The notes under the pieces are model-generated. The model searched no databases and was not told the origin of the DNA. It saw only the letters and a list, made by a program, of their open reading frames with translations. A stretch of 64,000 bases of DNA from Opisthocomus hoazin (lineage: Eukaryota; Chordata; Aves; Opisthocomiformes; Opisthocomidae), in assembly GCF_030867145.1 (NCBI RefSeq), contig NC_134419.1:75635403-75699402 (forward strand), read 5' to 3'. Both the position numbers and the translations under genes were made by a program. This document shows positions 51,201 to 63,381 of the stretch, piece after piece. Within the stretch, counting starts at the first letter, position 1. The number at the start of each line of letters is the position of its first letter.

Positions 51201-51395
51201 CTCAGTAAAGCTTCACTTCATAATTGTAAATGTTCTAACTGGACTGTTAGAACAGTATCTTGGTCTCTCTTCATATACTCGCCGTGGTTTTATAGTCTTC
51301 TGATTTATTTTCTTCTGATTTCAGGTACAATATATGAAGGAACTTCAAACATCCAGTTGAGCACCATTGCAAAAAACTTAGCACAGGAGTATTGA
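36270..51395 (+). CDS. ACADSB: Short/branched-chain specific acyl-CoA dehydrogenase, mitochondrial
   Basis: FAD-dependent matrix enzyme that oxidises 2-methylbutyryl-CoA to tiglyl-CoA in isoleucine breakdown, passing electrons to ETF. Exons: 36270-36314, 40936-41095, 41973-42073, 42869-43075, 43488-43658, 44919-45044, 45432-45524, 48116-48205, 49698-49835, 50536-50635, 51325-51395. They join in phase to 433 aa (human 432 as I recall). The N-terminus [20 protein letters not shown] is basic and lacks acidic residues, as a mitochondrial presequence should. Family landmarks are [21 protein letters not shown] (172-185), [37 protein letters not shown] and the C-terminal [11 protein letters not shown], whose Glu415 corresponds to the catalytic base (381 in mature human numbering). 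Intron 1 (36315-40935) and the other introns hold no recognisable gene or CR1. The exon 3 donor is unusually weak. Confidence 0.97.
42338..42358. repeat. C(13) followed by pyrimidine run in ACADSB intron 3
   Basis: Thirteen C, then TC and a T run: a 20-odd base pyrimidine tract, G-rich on the other strand. Confidence 0.85.
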
Positions 51396-52960
51396 AACCA
51401 TAAGGACTTCTCGACTGTTAACAGAAATTTTTTCCCTGAACACTCATTGTGAATTACACATTTATTTGTAATTACAAAAATCATAAATTACATCATAAAT
51501 AAGAATACATCATCACAGATGAAATCATAAGGAAAACCATGAATTCCCCATTTCAAGACAGTGAGTGTGCAGTTGGTGTGAAACCCTGAATTCCGCATTC
51601 GAATCCAAATAATGGGTTACAAGTATCTCTTTCTGCCTGAGACACCTCTAAGCTGTTTCCTTGGCTGACATGATTTTGTTGCTGTAGGTTATGCAAACAG
51701 TGTATCTCCGCTTTGAGATTTCGAAGTGAAAACAAAAGAAGCCAGGTCCCTGGCTTGCCGGGTGTGAAAGGTTCTGCTAAGCTCCCCGGGAGGAAGGGCT
51801 CTGCGCGGGCAGCAGAACTGCTGCGTGGCGTGAAGCTGCTGTTTGTTGGTGATGCCCTTTATTAGCATGGGGCACAGCAGAGGTGTGTGGAAAGAGAGAG
51901 AGGTGATGGCTTCCTCTCTCCCAGGTGGAGCGATATCTGTGGAGCTGCTGTAATTGGAGTAATTTTTATAGCAGCCCTTAGTGTGTCCTTAAGTATATCT
52001 TGGTAATTAAGCCCTTCCAGCCCCAATTTGTAGTACTGAAAGGTGGATAATACCCACCTCCCCTTCCAGCCTTCTCAGCTGTTAAGGGTTTTAATCTAAG
52101 AGGCTATTTATAGGTCTCCTTTCATAAAAGGTTGAGTTGAAATCTTTGTGAAATTGTGTTAAAAAAGCTCTAGTAGTTCTGCAAAAAGACAGAGATGTCA
52201 GTTAGGTAATAGGAATGCTGTGATCCTACCACACAGTGGCCTTTCTGCGTTCAACGCATTTTACAAACTTTAATCCTCAGAGCCTTCCTGGGAGTTAGGG
52301 AGGGACTCTTGATTTGCAGCCTAGAAAACTTCCTCATGGAAGTTGGTGGTTCTCTACAAAAAGAGCAAAGTTTTTCTCCTTTTGAGAGAGAGAGAAAATG
52401 GGGGGAGGGGGTTAAGATGCATTTGGATTTTTATCCCTTTGTTTACTTTAAAATCAGACATTTTATTTACTGCGGAAACCTCTTCAGTGCTGGAGAACTA
52501 ATTAACTAAGAATCAAGAGATGGAGAGCTTAATATATGAAAAATTGTTATAATTGCTGTAATTGGCAATTTGTTTCAAGTGTTTTGGGGAGGGAAGGGTT
52601 GGTTTTCTGGTTTTGGCTGACTTGGAAGAATCTCATTTGTAAAGCTTGCTAGTCACTGATGACTCACTTCGAGTGGAGCTTAGAATGTTACGGTCCGAGG
52701 CTCCCAAAGGATTTTCTAGCAAAACTAGGGTAAATGACACTTAACAAGTATGGGTTTGTAAAACAAGCAAACCACAGTGCCTTATGCAAAGAAACACACA
52801 AGGAGGAAAAGCACCATAAAAAGTTTTCTGACTTGCTGTCAGCTTCAGAGGGGAAAAAAACTACGTTAGTGAATCACTCCCCCCACATACACGCTTTGCC
52901 TGTTGATAGGCAAAGAATTAATGTGGCAGTTATCCTTGTGGCAATAAAAAAAACCCCTTC
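51396..52960 (+). other. ACADSB: ACADSB 3' UTR, extent uncertain
   Basis: Non-coding sequence after TGA at 51393-51395. The first AATAAA I find on this strand is at 52943-52948 (GCAATAAAAAAAACC). A shorter UTR ending near ATAAAT-rich sequence at about 51480-51510 is possible. No repeats or reading frames of note. Confidence 0.4.
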
Positions 52961-55332
52961 CATATCAGTTTGATCAACAGCTTTTGAGATTATCAAAAAT
53001 AGGAGAGTAGTAGGGTAGTCCAGGTGACTTCTCGAGTTTTCTTCTAGCATTGTTATTATTCTTATTAATGCATTTCAGGTTGTTTGCAGGCTTGCTCTCG
53101 GATGAATTGAAATGGATGAGGAGATTGCTAGGCTAGAATGAAGACTGCAGACACCGCAACAGTTACCTACAGTTACTCTGCTTGGCATAGTCTATCTGTG
53201 ACTCTAAAATGATTGTAACCGTGCTACAAAAGGCTTGAGTTAACGTTGATCAATATGATGAGTTGTGCTAATGTGAGATGCAGTCCTTAGCTGTGGCGGT
53301 TCGGCCTGCTTTGCTAACACGAGTGTCAGCAGAGATCAGGTTTTGATTCATGCTGTTTAATAGGTCTCCTGGTTTCAGATACTGTCGTAGCTTCGCTTTG
53401 GTAGTTTTCTGTGAGGCCAGGAAGTGAGTGGCAATACTTCACTGACTTAATATACTGCTAAAAGTAAAGTCTTTATGGAGCAAAGTGCAGAGCTCCTTGA
53501 AGGACTGTTACAGGCTAGATGTCCAGGATTATGTAAAAGGACTGCCTCTTTGTGTAGAACTGTGTCAGGTATCCATTTGAAATAATAATCAAAAAAAAAT
53601 CAAAATAATGTGATTTCCTACAGTCTGAACTCCAATGACATAGTCCAGGAAACAACCTGAACAGCCTCATCAGCTACTCAGCAGCTCTTAGAAAAGCACG
53701 GTCGAGCCTTTAACTAATGTTACAGCTGTAAATATTTCACATCTCTCAGTTCTGTATGCTGTATTCTGTACACTATAACTTTTGAAAGAAATGTATGTGT
53801 TGTGTTTGATTTTTGTCTACAAAATTCTGTGGAGGAATATGCGCACAAATGAATTATAACCACTGAGTTTTTTTCATGGTTGTTTTAAAAGGGCACATAC
53901 CACTGTGGAGAGCATCAGGTATTCTGGTCGCTGGCTCTGGGAAGAGTTAACTTGTTTCATCCCCTGAAGCCTGATTCCATTGCTGCACTGATGTCAGTTT
54001 GGTGATCAGAAGTGCTGCGCCATTGTCCAGGAGCTGTTGGTAGCTGCCTGCACCCCCCACCCCTCCTCAGTTTGGGACAAGCATTTACAGGTTGCCGTTA
54101 ATTGTGTTTCTCTGTTTGGCACTGTGAGCACAGGACTGCTGATGGTGGCTGCCGACACCAGTGGGTGTAGGGCTGCTGAGCTGGCCTTGTGAACACTGTG
54201 AGGCTTCCTGTGCTAATGGCAGGACTCCAAGCTGCTTTGTACACAGTGTGTATTTGTATTAGTGAGTTTTCACCATATGCCCTTAGTCAAGCCACTCAAT
54301 CTAGCCTATTGCCCTGGAACAGCATCTTCAGTCATCAAATGCGCCAGGCTTCCCTGGTTAGAAGAAAAGGCCTCTACTGAGAATGTGTTAAAAAGTGCCT
54401 GAATTTGGTATTTGACTTGATAGAATGCTGATCTTGTATAGCAGGTGATGGTTCTCTAATAATATGTCATTTTAAATTGTGTCCCAGATCTTGCAATTGT
54501 TGCACTGGGACAGAATGAATATAACATCAGTCAGATTTCTTTACTATTCTGGTTTGTGATAAAGGTCTGAGGTGGATTTCCACAGAAAGGTTTAATTGCT
54601 ACACGGGAAATACTCAAATACAGCATTTTATATAATGTTTTCTATGTTGTTTTTTCTTTCATATTTTCTTCATATAAAGATTGTGTTAGAAAGGGGTTAT
54701 GTGAAATTCAAAATAATTGCTCACTGGGACCTTTTCACTATGTAAAGAATTTTCTGATTGACATGTTACTGCATTTCCATTTGGAAATCTTTTGGTGAGA
54801 GACACGTTTCAGGTTCTTCCTACCAAGCTGAGCTGGATTTGAAACAGTCTGGTTTGAAGGCAGCTGTCTGACTTTCCTCAGTTTGTCTCTTGAATATACA
54901 CAAGTTGAAGAAGTGTTTTTCCTCAACCCAGAATGTATTCAGTGTGCCACTGTGATAGATCCTCTCCTAAAGCAATTACATGGAAGTGGTTAACAGCTAC
55001 CACAAATCCTTCATCAGTATTTACCTGTTGTGTTATCACTGTGCAGAACGTTGGCAGAGGCACAAATCAATGGAGAACTGAGGGGCAGATGAATATGTAT
55101 TGTACGATCCCCAAAGAATTTTCACGTGATGTGTTATTTTATGTTGTATTGAAACAGAGTCGTTGCAGAGCATTTATTTTGCAAGGAGTTGTCTTCTCTG
55201 AAGTGTAACTCCTTGGTCTAGATCGAGGTGGGGGGCGTGGTTAGTGGTCTTACTCTTCTGGATTTGGCTGCCTAGAGCCACGTAGCGTGGTCGGCCTTAC
55301 ACGCAGGTGAGAGGAATTTAGAGTTTTGTGGA
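52961..55332. other. Intergenic sequence right of ACADSB
   Basis: About 2.4 kb with no gene, CR1 or clear RNA structure. Moderately AT-rich unique sequence. I see nothing I can name. Confidence 0.5.
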
Positions 55333-55484
55333 TCACAGAATCCTAGAATGGTTTGGGTTGGAAGGCACCTTATAGATCATCTGGTTCCACCCACCTGTCA
55401 TGGGCAGGGACACCTTCCACCAGACCAGAGTGCTCAAAGCCCCGTCCAACCCAGCCTTGAGCATTTCCAGGCATCCAGAGTTCC
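55333..55484 (-). mobile_element. CR1 LINE fragment, short
   Basis: TCACAGAATCCTAGAATGG, GGTTGGAAGGCACCTTATAG, then GGGCAGGGACACCTTCCACC and a truncated end. Same subtype as the copies at 1061 and 57311. Confidence 0.88.
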
Positions 55485-57310
55485 AGGCCAACAAATAGGA
55501 ATTACAATCATTATTTCAGCTAAATATGCCAGTTGTAAGATCAGTTTCTATAATTAACAAAATCCAGCTTGGTGTCGTTGAGGGAGTTTCTCATTATCTG
55601 ATACTAGAGACATTATTAAGCTGCTTTGAAATCTTGGTATTTATTATCCTCTAAAAATACTCTGTTCATGTGCAATAGCTGTCTGACACCTTAGGTGACT
55701 AAAACTAACCACTGTGGTTCCTAACAGCTTGTTTCATAGATCAGAGCATTCAAATGTTGATTCATATTGATATATGAATATTCAAAAGAATATACAATGC
55801 GCAATGCAAGATTTTTTCTGGTAAAGTACTTCAAAATACAAATCAAAAAGATGGACAGTCTCAACAGGCAGCAATAGTATTTTTATATATTCTCCTTTCA
55901 AGATAATTTTCATCTTTCGGAAACTGTTCTTCCTCTGTGTACCTTAGTAGCTGTAGAGCTCCTAATACTGGAAAACTACACCTATAAAGAAATCTCAGGG
56001 TGACTTCACTGAGAGCCTAAAGGAGAAGCACTCACCACCTGACAGAAGGCTGTGTCTGGATAGCCAAGTCACCACCACTTTCAGAACTGGGATTATTTAA
56101 AATACACAATGAGGACTTCGGAACGTGTGGAAACATATGTTCATCAAACCTTTTGCAGGGCCTTCTGAAGAAAGGAAAGGTATTGCAAGCTGTAACCATG
56201 CTCTTACAAAAAAAAAAAAAAAAATCAAATGGCAACAGGAGAATTTGAAATGTAGCAATAAATTCCCAACTTCCACATTGCCAGCTTGTGTTGTTCAGGG
56301 GTTACCTAATCAGGAAATTAACATGTATGGACTGAAAAAGAAGTTCTGCTCCCTAGCCAGCCAGACCTGGAGGTCCTGCAGTCTGTCTGAAGTGGTGCAC
56401 AAACCACCGTCACAATTTGTGACAGTTTTAAAAACATCTGTTATGAATCACCGGATAAGGCTGGGCTGGACTGCGTGGGGTAGGTTTAACACAGGAGAGA
56501 AGTCAACTTGCAGACATGAGCAAGAGTTAAAAGTGAGCTTCGCTTCATCTAACGATGGCTGGAGGGTCATGGTGGGAAGAGCTGAAATGGTGTGTTACAG
56601 CTTGGTTGGTTTGGAGTCAAGTGCAGATGGAGAAATGCCTGAAGGTTTGCCAGCTCTCAGATAACTTTCTTTCCTAGCGTAGACAGAACGAGGGGAAGAG
56701 CTGAGCTACAGTATGATGGGTTCATGCTGAGTTTGCTTCCCATGTCTCTCTAAGCCCAGGAAGTTTGTTTTGGTTTTGAAAAGTTTCCCTTCTGGAGCCT
56801 GCAGAAGGACTCTGGGTGGGGTCTCCACTTTGTAGGACACCAGAAGCTCTGACACATGCACCCCGAGCTGATGTCCTCTTGGCTGAGGGATTGCTTCCTG
56901 CCCTCCCTAAGGAACGTTCAGCCAAGACTTGTAAACGATGACACACGCAGCAGAGGAACGGAATAATCTTCTGATCATCCTTTTTGTCATGCTTAGTTTG
57001 CTGCAAATTTCTTGGATGGTTTTGGCCTGAATTATCTTCTAAGGACATGCCGCAAGATTTTTCGGTTCACTAATTTGCGTCCTAAATATGCAAATTAAAT
57101 GCAAATTTTTCAATATAACCAGAACAGTCATCCAGTTTTAATTTGATACTGCGTCCCTGAGTTTTTCTGCCTTTGTTTAGATGGTACCCAAAGACATGAT
57201 AATTACATTTTAGAAAGATACCAGCTTCTCTGGATATTTCTTTTATCTGTAGGGATACCAAAAGCGGAGAGTGTGAAAGGTTAAGAGTCGCAGAAGCTGC
57301 AAACGTTGTT
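55485..57310. other. Intergenic sequence, simple repeat only
   Basis: Unique sequence with a 17-base A run at 56208-56224. The frames of 100-180 codons near 56125-56664 contain no recognisable domain and have no splice context. Confidence 0.5.
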
Positions 57311-57985
57311 TCATAGAATCACAGAATCATAGAATGGTTTGGGTTGGAAGGGACCTTAAAGATCATCTCGTTCCAACCCCCCTGCCATGAGCAGGGACAT
57401 CTTCCGCCAGCCCAGGTTGCTCAGAGCTCCATCCAACCTGGCCTTGAACCCTGCCAGGGAGGGGGCAGCCACAGTTTCTCATCTAAATCTGCCCTCTTGT
57501 AGTTTACAGCCGTTCCCCCCTGTCCTGTCACTGCACACCCTTGTGAAAAGCCTCTCTCCATCCTTTCTGTTGGCCCCTTCAGGCACTGGCAGCTGCTCTA
57601 AGGTCACCCCGGAGCCTTCTCCAGGCTGAACAGCCCCAACTCCCTCAGCCTGTCCTCGTAGGAGAGGTGCTCCAGCCCTCGGATCGTCTTTGTGGCCTCC
57701 TCTGGCCCCACTCCAACACATCCATGTCCTTCCTATGTTGGGGGCTCCAGAGCTGGACACAGGACTCCAGGTGGGGTCTGATGAGAGCAGAGTAAAGGGG
57801 CAGAATCCCCTCCCTCGCCCTGCTGGCCACGCTGCTCTTGATGCAGCCCAGGATATGGGTGGCTTTCTGGGCTGCAAGCGCACATTGCCGGTTCATGTTG
57901 AGCTTCACATCCACCAGTACCCCCAAGTCCTTCCCCTCAGGGCTGCTCTCGAGCCACTCTCCACCTAGCCTGTACTTGTGTTTGC
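57311..57985 (-). mobile_element. CR1 LINE fragment with ORF2 C-terminal remnant
   Basis: Starts TCATAGAATCACAGAATC and extends about 0.67 kb. On the - strand between about 57985 and 57645 it still reads CR1 ORF2 C-terminal sequence (GKDLGVLVDVKLNMNRQCAL, ILGCIKSSVASRAREGILPL, YSALIRPHLESCVQLWSPQH). A short deletion removes part of the 3' UTR relative to the copy at 1061. It is 5'-truncated and cannot transpose alone. Confidence 0.92.
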
Positions 57986-59979
57986 TAAAAAGTGTTAGCT
58001 GATAAAACTTTGTTTGTGGAGTTGCTGTGTCATCCACCCAACACCAGCTAGAGAACCAGCTGAAGCGACAAAGCCACCTTTGAAATGATGCTAAGTTGCG
58101 AGCAAAATGCTTTGCAATTTTTTCTGCAGTTTATCTCATAGAGAACAGCTTTGTGTCCGCTCTGCTGAACTGACCTGAAAAGAACTGGGGAAGAATTTGG
58201 AAATTAAAGTTAAGCTTCTAGAAATTTCGTTAAATACTGAAAAGCTCCTTAGAACGTTTTGTTGAAGCTGTTGAAGACACGGTTGCAGCAAATGAGTTTT
58301 AGTGCAAAAGCTGATGCTGTTTGTTTTAGGAAAGAAAATGTTAGACATTCTGTTCCTGAGATGGAGGATGTTTACACACCAAATGCAGCATTTGCTCCAA
58401 TTGTTCCCGTAAGAATTGAGGCAAAGCACTTTTTTCAGCTCAGGTACTTTTTGAACTTTGAAAATGTTTTATGACTCCCTATTATGTACTAGAAGATGGT
58501 TATATGAGATGAAGGCTGTATTTACGTTCGTAGTCTTGTTTTCCCCATGTTCAGGGAAAAATTCCTTATGTTCCACTGTGTGATTTTTACCAAACACAAA
58601 CTGTTATGCTCCCTTCTTAAATTCCAAATTACTTGGGTCTTCTCAACATATGTCGATCATGCTTTAAAAAGAAAATCATTTTCCCAGTTCAATTGCAGCA
58701 ATGTCTGCATTTGATTGATAAGGCAGGTTATTTTGATTGTTGCTTGAATAATAAAAGCTAGATTTAGCAAGCTATTTGTCGTGAAATACATCCGAGTGCC
58801 AGGCAGGATTCGGAGTTTCCAAGGTCCCAAGGAAGGTGCGGCGACAGGTCTTCCATTTTCCGCCAGAAGTATTTCTGTGCTTTGACTTCAGTGATTCAAT
58901 TTGCAGAGATAAACAGTTCTCTGGAGGCAATACGGCTTGCCATTATTTAATAGTTATTTAAAATGTGCCTTGTTACCCTTGTGTAAGAATCTGGGCCGCA
59001 AGACAGTTGTGGTTGTCCTGTAATTCTTCAGGGTGCTGACACAGCACCGGGTAAAGCACCCAGTGATCTGGTGTCTCAGACTCTTGTAATTTAATAGCCA
59101 ACCTTCTCCATACTGCTGCTTCTATTTAGAAGTGTCCAAAAATCTTTTTTTTTTTTTTTTTTTAAACTGTAAAAGCCTTCTGGCACTGAATTACATCTAT
59201 TTCTTGACTGAAGCATATCTGCTCTATGCTAACCTCATTATCCAGGAATGATTTCTAGAAGAGGAAGTGAAGAATAATTAAATCATTCCTAACTGAAGGA
59301 AATGCTTCACAGAAGTATGCAAATTCCAATTTGGCCAAGATGCTGTGGTTTCATATTCTATTTCTGGGAAGGGCAGAGGGAGAGACAGTTATTTTTGGAC
59401 TTACAGATAACCAGGTTCTGGCTTCATTTTTCTCTCTTGCCTCAAGGTGAAAGCGCGCTGGGACATCCCTGTTCAGGAAGGAGCACATCGCCTGCTTCTC
59501 GGCACCTCTCCCGCTGTAAGGGCTTGTAGATTCGACTTGCCCCACTTGCTGCAGTGTCGTCTGCTTTGGCTGACACTTGCCGAGATCCCTGCAGTGGGGT
59601 GTTTCACCCGCGTGCAAAACAAGGGTTCAGCCTTCATCTGAAGTAGCGACTTCTCTGCAGCGGTGTGCTGCCCTAGCTGTGCGCACAGGGCAGAGGTACC
59701 AGGGGATGGACCACTTCTCAGCCTGTGACACCGCGCCTGGGCAAAAAGGAACATTACATTTTGGAGTCAAAAAATGAGATTCCTGTGTGTGTGGTCAGCC
59801 AAGGTGCCTGGGGGAGGCCATGGGCTGGGCACAGCCCTCCAAGGGCTCCGGGGCTCACGTGTAGGTTTTCATGTTTTTCCATCTGCAAATCTCACTTTTA
59901 CAAGGCTTAGGTCAGAAAGGGAGGAGGGACCAGAAAAAACACCCTAGCTATTTTTACGTGGCAAGGTTTGCAAATGCAT
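57986..59979. other. Intergenic sequence with T run
   Basis: Unique sequence; a 19-base T run at 59145-59163 and a slightly GC-richer part at 59440-59880 with no coding signature on either strand. Confidence 0.5.
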
Positions 59980-61080
59980 TACTGATGTGTAATTCAATTA
60001 TTAACAGGGAAAAATATAATTAGAGTGCTGGAAGAATGGCTTTTTAGTGCACCACAACTTTTGTCTTTCAAGGAATCAGGTTGCTAAAATGAGTTATGCA
60101 CTCAAGAAATCTGCTTAGAATTACCAACATATGTCCTGCTTTCCCAGCTTTTCCTTTAAAAGTTACATGTTGTAATGATGAAGTATAAATAGCAAACTTC
60201 AGTGCTTTGCGAAAGGTACCAGCCTTGCGTCTTTTCTAAACTGGTTGATTTATGTGCTGTTTGCTGTTTTTGAGAACACAAAACAATTAATTTATGTGTG
60301 AAAAGAACAGTGAATTAATCCTAGAGAGCCCTGGAGCCTTTAAAGACCTGAATCGTATGTTGAGCTCGTTTAAAACTTGCATAAGAAATTAATGTAGAAT
60401 AAAGCCCTTTAATTTGAAAAGTGCATCTATAGTAGGTGTCCCTAGGATATCTTCTGGATCATTATTCAGAAAGGTTAAGGAGGACTTTATTTTTTTCTTT
60501 CTTTCTTTTTTTTTTATATTCAGTATGTATTTTCCAGTTTGCAGCTCAACATGGTGCATTTCAACTTATAAAGAGGCAGAGATTTTAAAAAGAAACAGGG
60601 AGCTTTTTATTCACCTTCCACTTAATTTCCTTGCTGCCTTGCCAGTCCCAGCTTAATGAATGTAATTGCTACCTTTGATGAAAATACTATTATCAAGATC
60701 ACACATTACACTGGAAAACAGTTTTTCTTTAAACACAGCTACTGCAGTCTCTAATTATGCATGTAACAAGTGGCTCCCGAACAAAAGAGCATGTTGTCTA
60801 CAATTGCTAGGAATTGGAGCAAGGCAAATTTGAACAAAGAACAGATTAGATTTGCTCCATGCTCCACAAAGCCCATTCCCCTGATTAATTTCCTGCAAAA
60901 ACTAAAACAATTCTCTCTTAAAAGAAACTAACCCTCATCCCCAGAATGATCCATATGCCATTTGTGTCAATCTATATGATGATAATGGCTACAGATTTAA
61001 ATTATTAACTATTAGATGGAGTAAAATAGGAAAGCTCTTTTATAAACTTGCCTTTTCATATGTAAATAAGCAATACAAGG
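59980..61080. promoter_or_regulatory. Candidate conserved enhancer block rich in homeodomain cores
   Basis: No coding signal and no transposons, but repeated TAATTA/ATTAAT cores, among them TAATTATGCATG near 60750 and AATTAATTTA near 60286. The developmental genes HMX3 and HMX2 lie right of ACADSB in other vertebrates, so distal enhancers are expected here. Conservation was not tested. Confidence 0.35.
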
Positions 61081-62957
61081 ACTTAAGGAACAAAAAAGTG
61101 ACTTTTCTGTGGAAACCAGGAGCAAGAAAGCACCCAGTAACTGAAAGTCTGAATCGTGCATGTATAATCCAATTATTTTGTCAGTTTACTCTGCACTCCG
61201 TGTTCTGCACAGCCGCTGCAGCCGGAACACTGGGACTCCTAAGGTCGTGTTGGGTTTTCCAAGAATGACATATTTGAGGGCTGCTTCCCATGTGCGCAAC
61301 TTGAGGCGAGTTCTTCTGGAAAGCATTTCATTCTTAAAGCAAATTATTTTGTCAACAGAATATAGTGAGTCAAAATCAGACCTGGGAATACATTCTGCTA
61401 TTATTGCATGGAAAAGCAGGCAGACACTGGTAAAATTTGAATTAGTACTCGGCCACTGAAGAAATCCTGCGATACGGATTGAATTGTTTTTTGTATTACT
61501 AATACAAGGAATTAGTCATAGCAATTTAGAACATAGTGTTATTTTTCATTCTTGTTTTTATTGATCTGGGATCCCTAGCTGTGACCCATTGTACGAGACG
61601 CCTGTAAACCCCAGTTATCTGGGTATACACAAAAAAAAGAGTTCTGCTTCAAAGTGTTTACAGGATTGGACTAATGTAAACATGTGTCTAGATTATTTTT
61701 AAGCAAAACTGGTGAGCAGAAGCGGTGTACTGGTAAAAAAGCATCCCTAGCCCAGCATCCTCCTGCTTGCCCTAGTGAAAATGCTTTGTTCCTGTGCGTG
61801 AAGTCAGCTCAGTCACTGGCGAACTGGTCCTGCAGCTGCAGGGAATGGTGGTGCCTGCTCGGCACTGCTCCTCGCCAGGCTGAACCGAAAGACCCCTTTA
61901 CGTCTAAATTTTACCTTTTTTTTTTTTCACCCTTTACCCACTGCAGGCCTCAGTTCGGTTAGTCCGGGCTTCGGGTTTGGACCGTGTCCCCTCTGCCACC
62001 GTCAGCTCTGCCAAAGAGGCCAAAGCTTTCAGCGCAGCCGATGAACAGTGACGGCTCCGCATAGACCCACCCGCTGCCGACACAGGTAACGCCAGTCGTG
62101 TTCTCTGACATAAGCCTACCAAAGATACAAGCTGTTGAGTCCTCCGTGTAGTTTATATAGTGAACTATAACTTAACGGGGTTGGTTTATACTCCTGAAGT
62201 TTGCATTTCCAAGAAAGACGCTGCTGAGAAATCTCCCAAGCTTCGGGGCTATTGCCGGCGCTCCTGGTCCCTTGACATCAAGCAATGCCTCTTCGTCCGC
62301 GAGGTATTTTCATGACTGCCTGCCTGTGCCTCAGCTCCACCCCTGCGCTGCTCTGCGATGCCCAGTTTAGGTCCCTTAGGCTGAGCGACTCTGGTCTGTA
62401 GCCTTATGCTTGAAATAGGCGATGCTTCCCGTGCTGGGATGACAATATTATGCAGTGTAGCGCAGGACCGTAAGAGGCAGCAGAAGAGAAATGATTCTAG
62501 AATTAATGATGTGCAATGCCCAATAATAGGTTCCTCGCCGTGAAGCTATTTCGCAAGAGAGAATGGCAGGGAGGGAAAGGAAAAGAGATACCAATTTGGT
62601 TTTCCAAGTGAAGCTACCTCCTGCAGCCCTGCATGGTTTCTCCTTCTCTCTGCGGCTACAAACTCAGGAGAACAACTTGCAAGTCTGCATCCTTAGGAAA
62701 TTTACATTGTACTTTTTTAGAGTAGCAATTAAACTGATGTCAGCTGGCCAAGGTCAAAGGATTAAAATATTCTTAAATGATTTTAGAAAACCTACAAAAG
62801 TCTCAGTCCTCCAGCCTGTCATTCCAAAGCGAGTTACGCTGCGTGGGGCATGCGTTCCGCTGGATGGGGCAAGGCCACGGTCGCTGAGCTCCGATCTCTC
62901 ATTCAGCATGCAGCAAAGCCTAAGGAGCTTCCCTCCGAGAAGGACGAATGATGAGGG
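61081..62957. other. Intergenic sequence, nothing recognised
   Basis: Unique sequence with a T run near 61917-61928 and a moderately CpG-rich patch at 61940-62110. No exon of HMX3 or another gene is visible. Confidence 0.45.
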
Positions 62958-63381
62958 GAGGATGATGAGGGGACTGGAGCATCTCTCCTACAAAGAAAGG
63001 CTGAGGGAGCTGGGCTTGTTCAGCCTGAAGAAGAGAAGGCTGAGGGGGGACCTCATAAATGCTTATAAATATCTGCAGGGTGGGTGTCAGGAGGATGGGG
63101 CCAGACTCTTTTCAGTGGTGCCCAGCGACAGGACAAGGGGCAATGGGCACAAACTGAAGCATGGGAAGTTCTGTCAGAACATGAAGAAGAACTTCTTCCC
63201 TCTGAGGGTGACGGAGCCCTGGCCCAGGCTGCCCAGGGAGGCTGTGGAGTCTCCTTCTCTGGAGATATTCCAGACCAGCCTGGACAAGGTCCTGTGCAGC
63301 CTGCTCTGGGTGACCCTGCTTGGGCAGGGGGTTGGACTGGGTGACCCACAGAGGTCCCTTTAAACCCTGAACATTCTGTGA
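62958..63381 (+). mobile_element. CR1 LINE fragment, 3' part
   Basis: Begins inside ORF2 ([18 protein letters not shown]), includes the AGGAAGTTCT-type 3' region and GGTTGGACTGGGTGACCCAC, and ends ACATTCTGTGAAAG. The open frame from 62563 that runs into it is a chance join of unique sequence and CR1. Confidence 0.9.

Noticed and set aside
51590..51610. ATTCGAATCC resembling a tRNA T-arm box
   Set aside because: No A box at the right distance and no cloverleaf around it.
62563..63363. Open frame of 266 codons on the + strand
   Set aside because: Its second half is CR1 ORF2 and 3' UTR sequence, and its first half has no recognisable domain; it is a chance fusion of unique DNA with a transposon.
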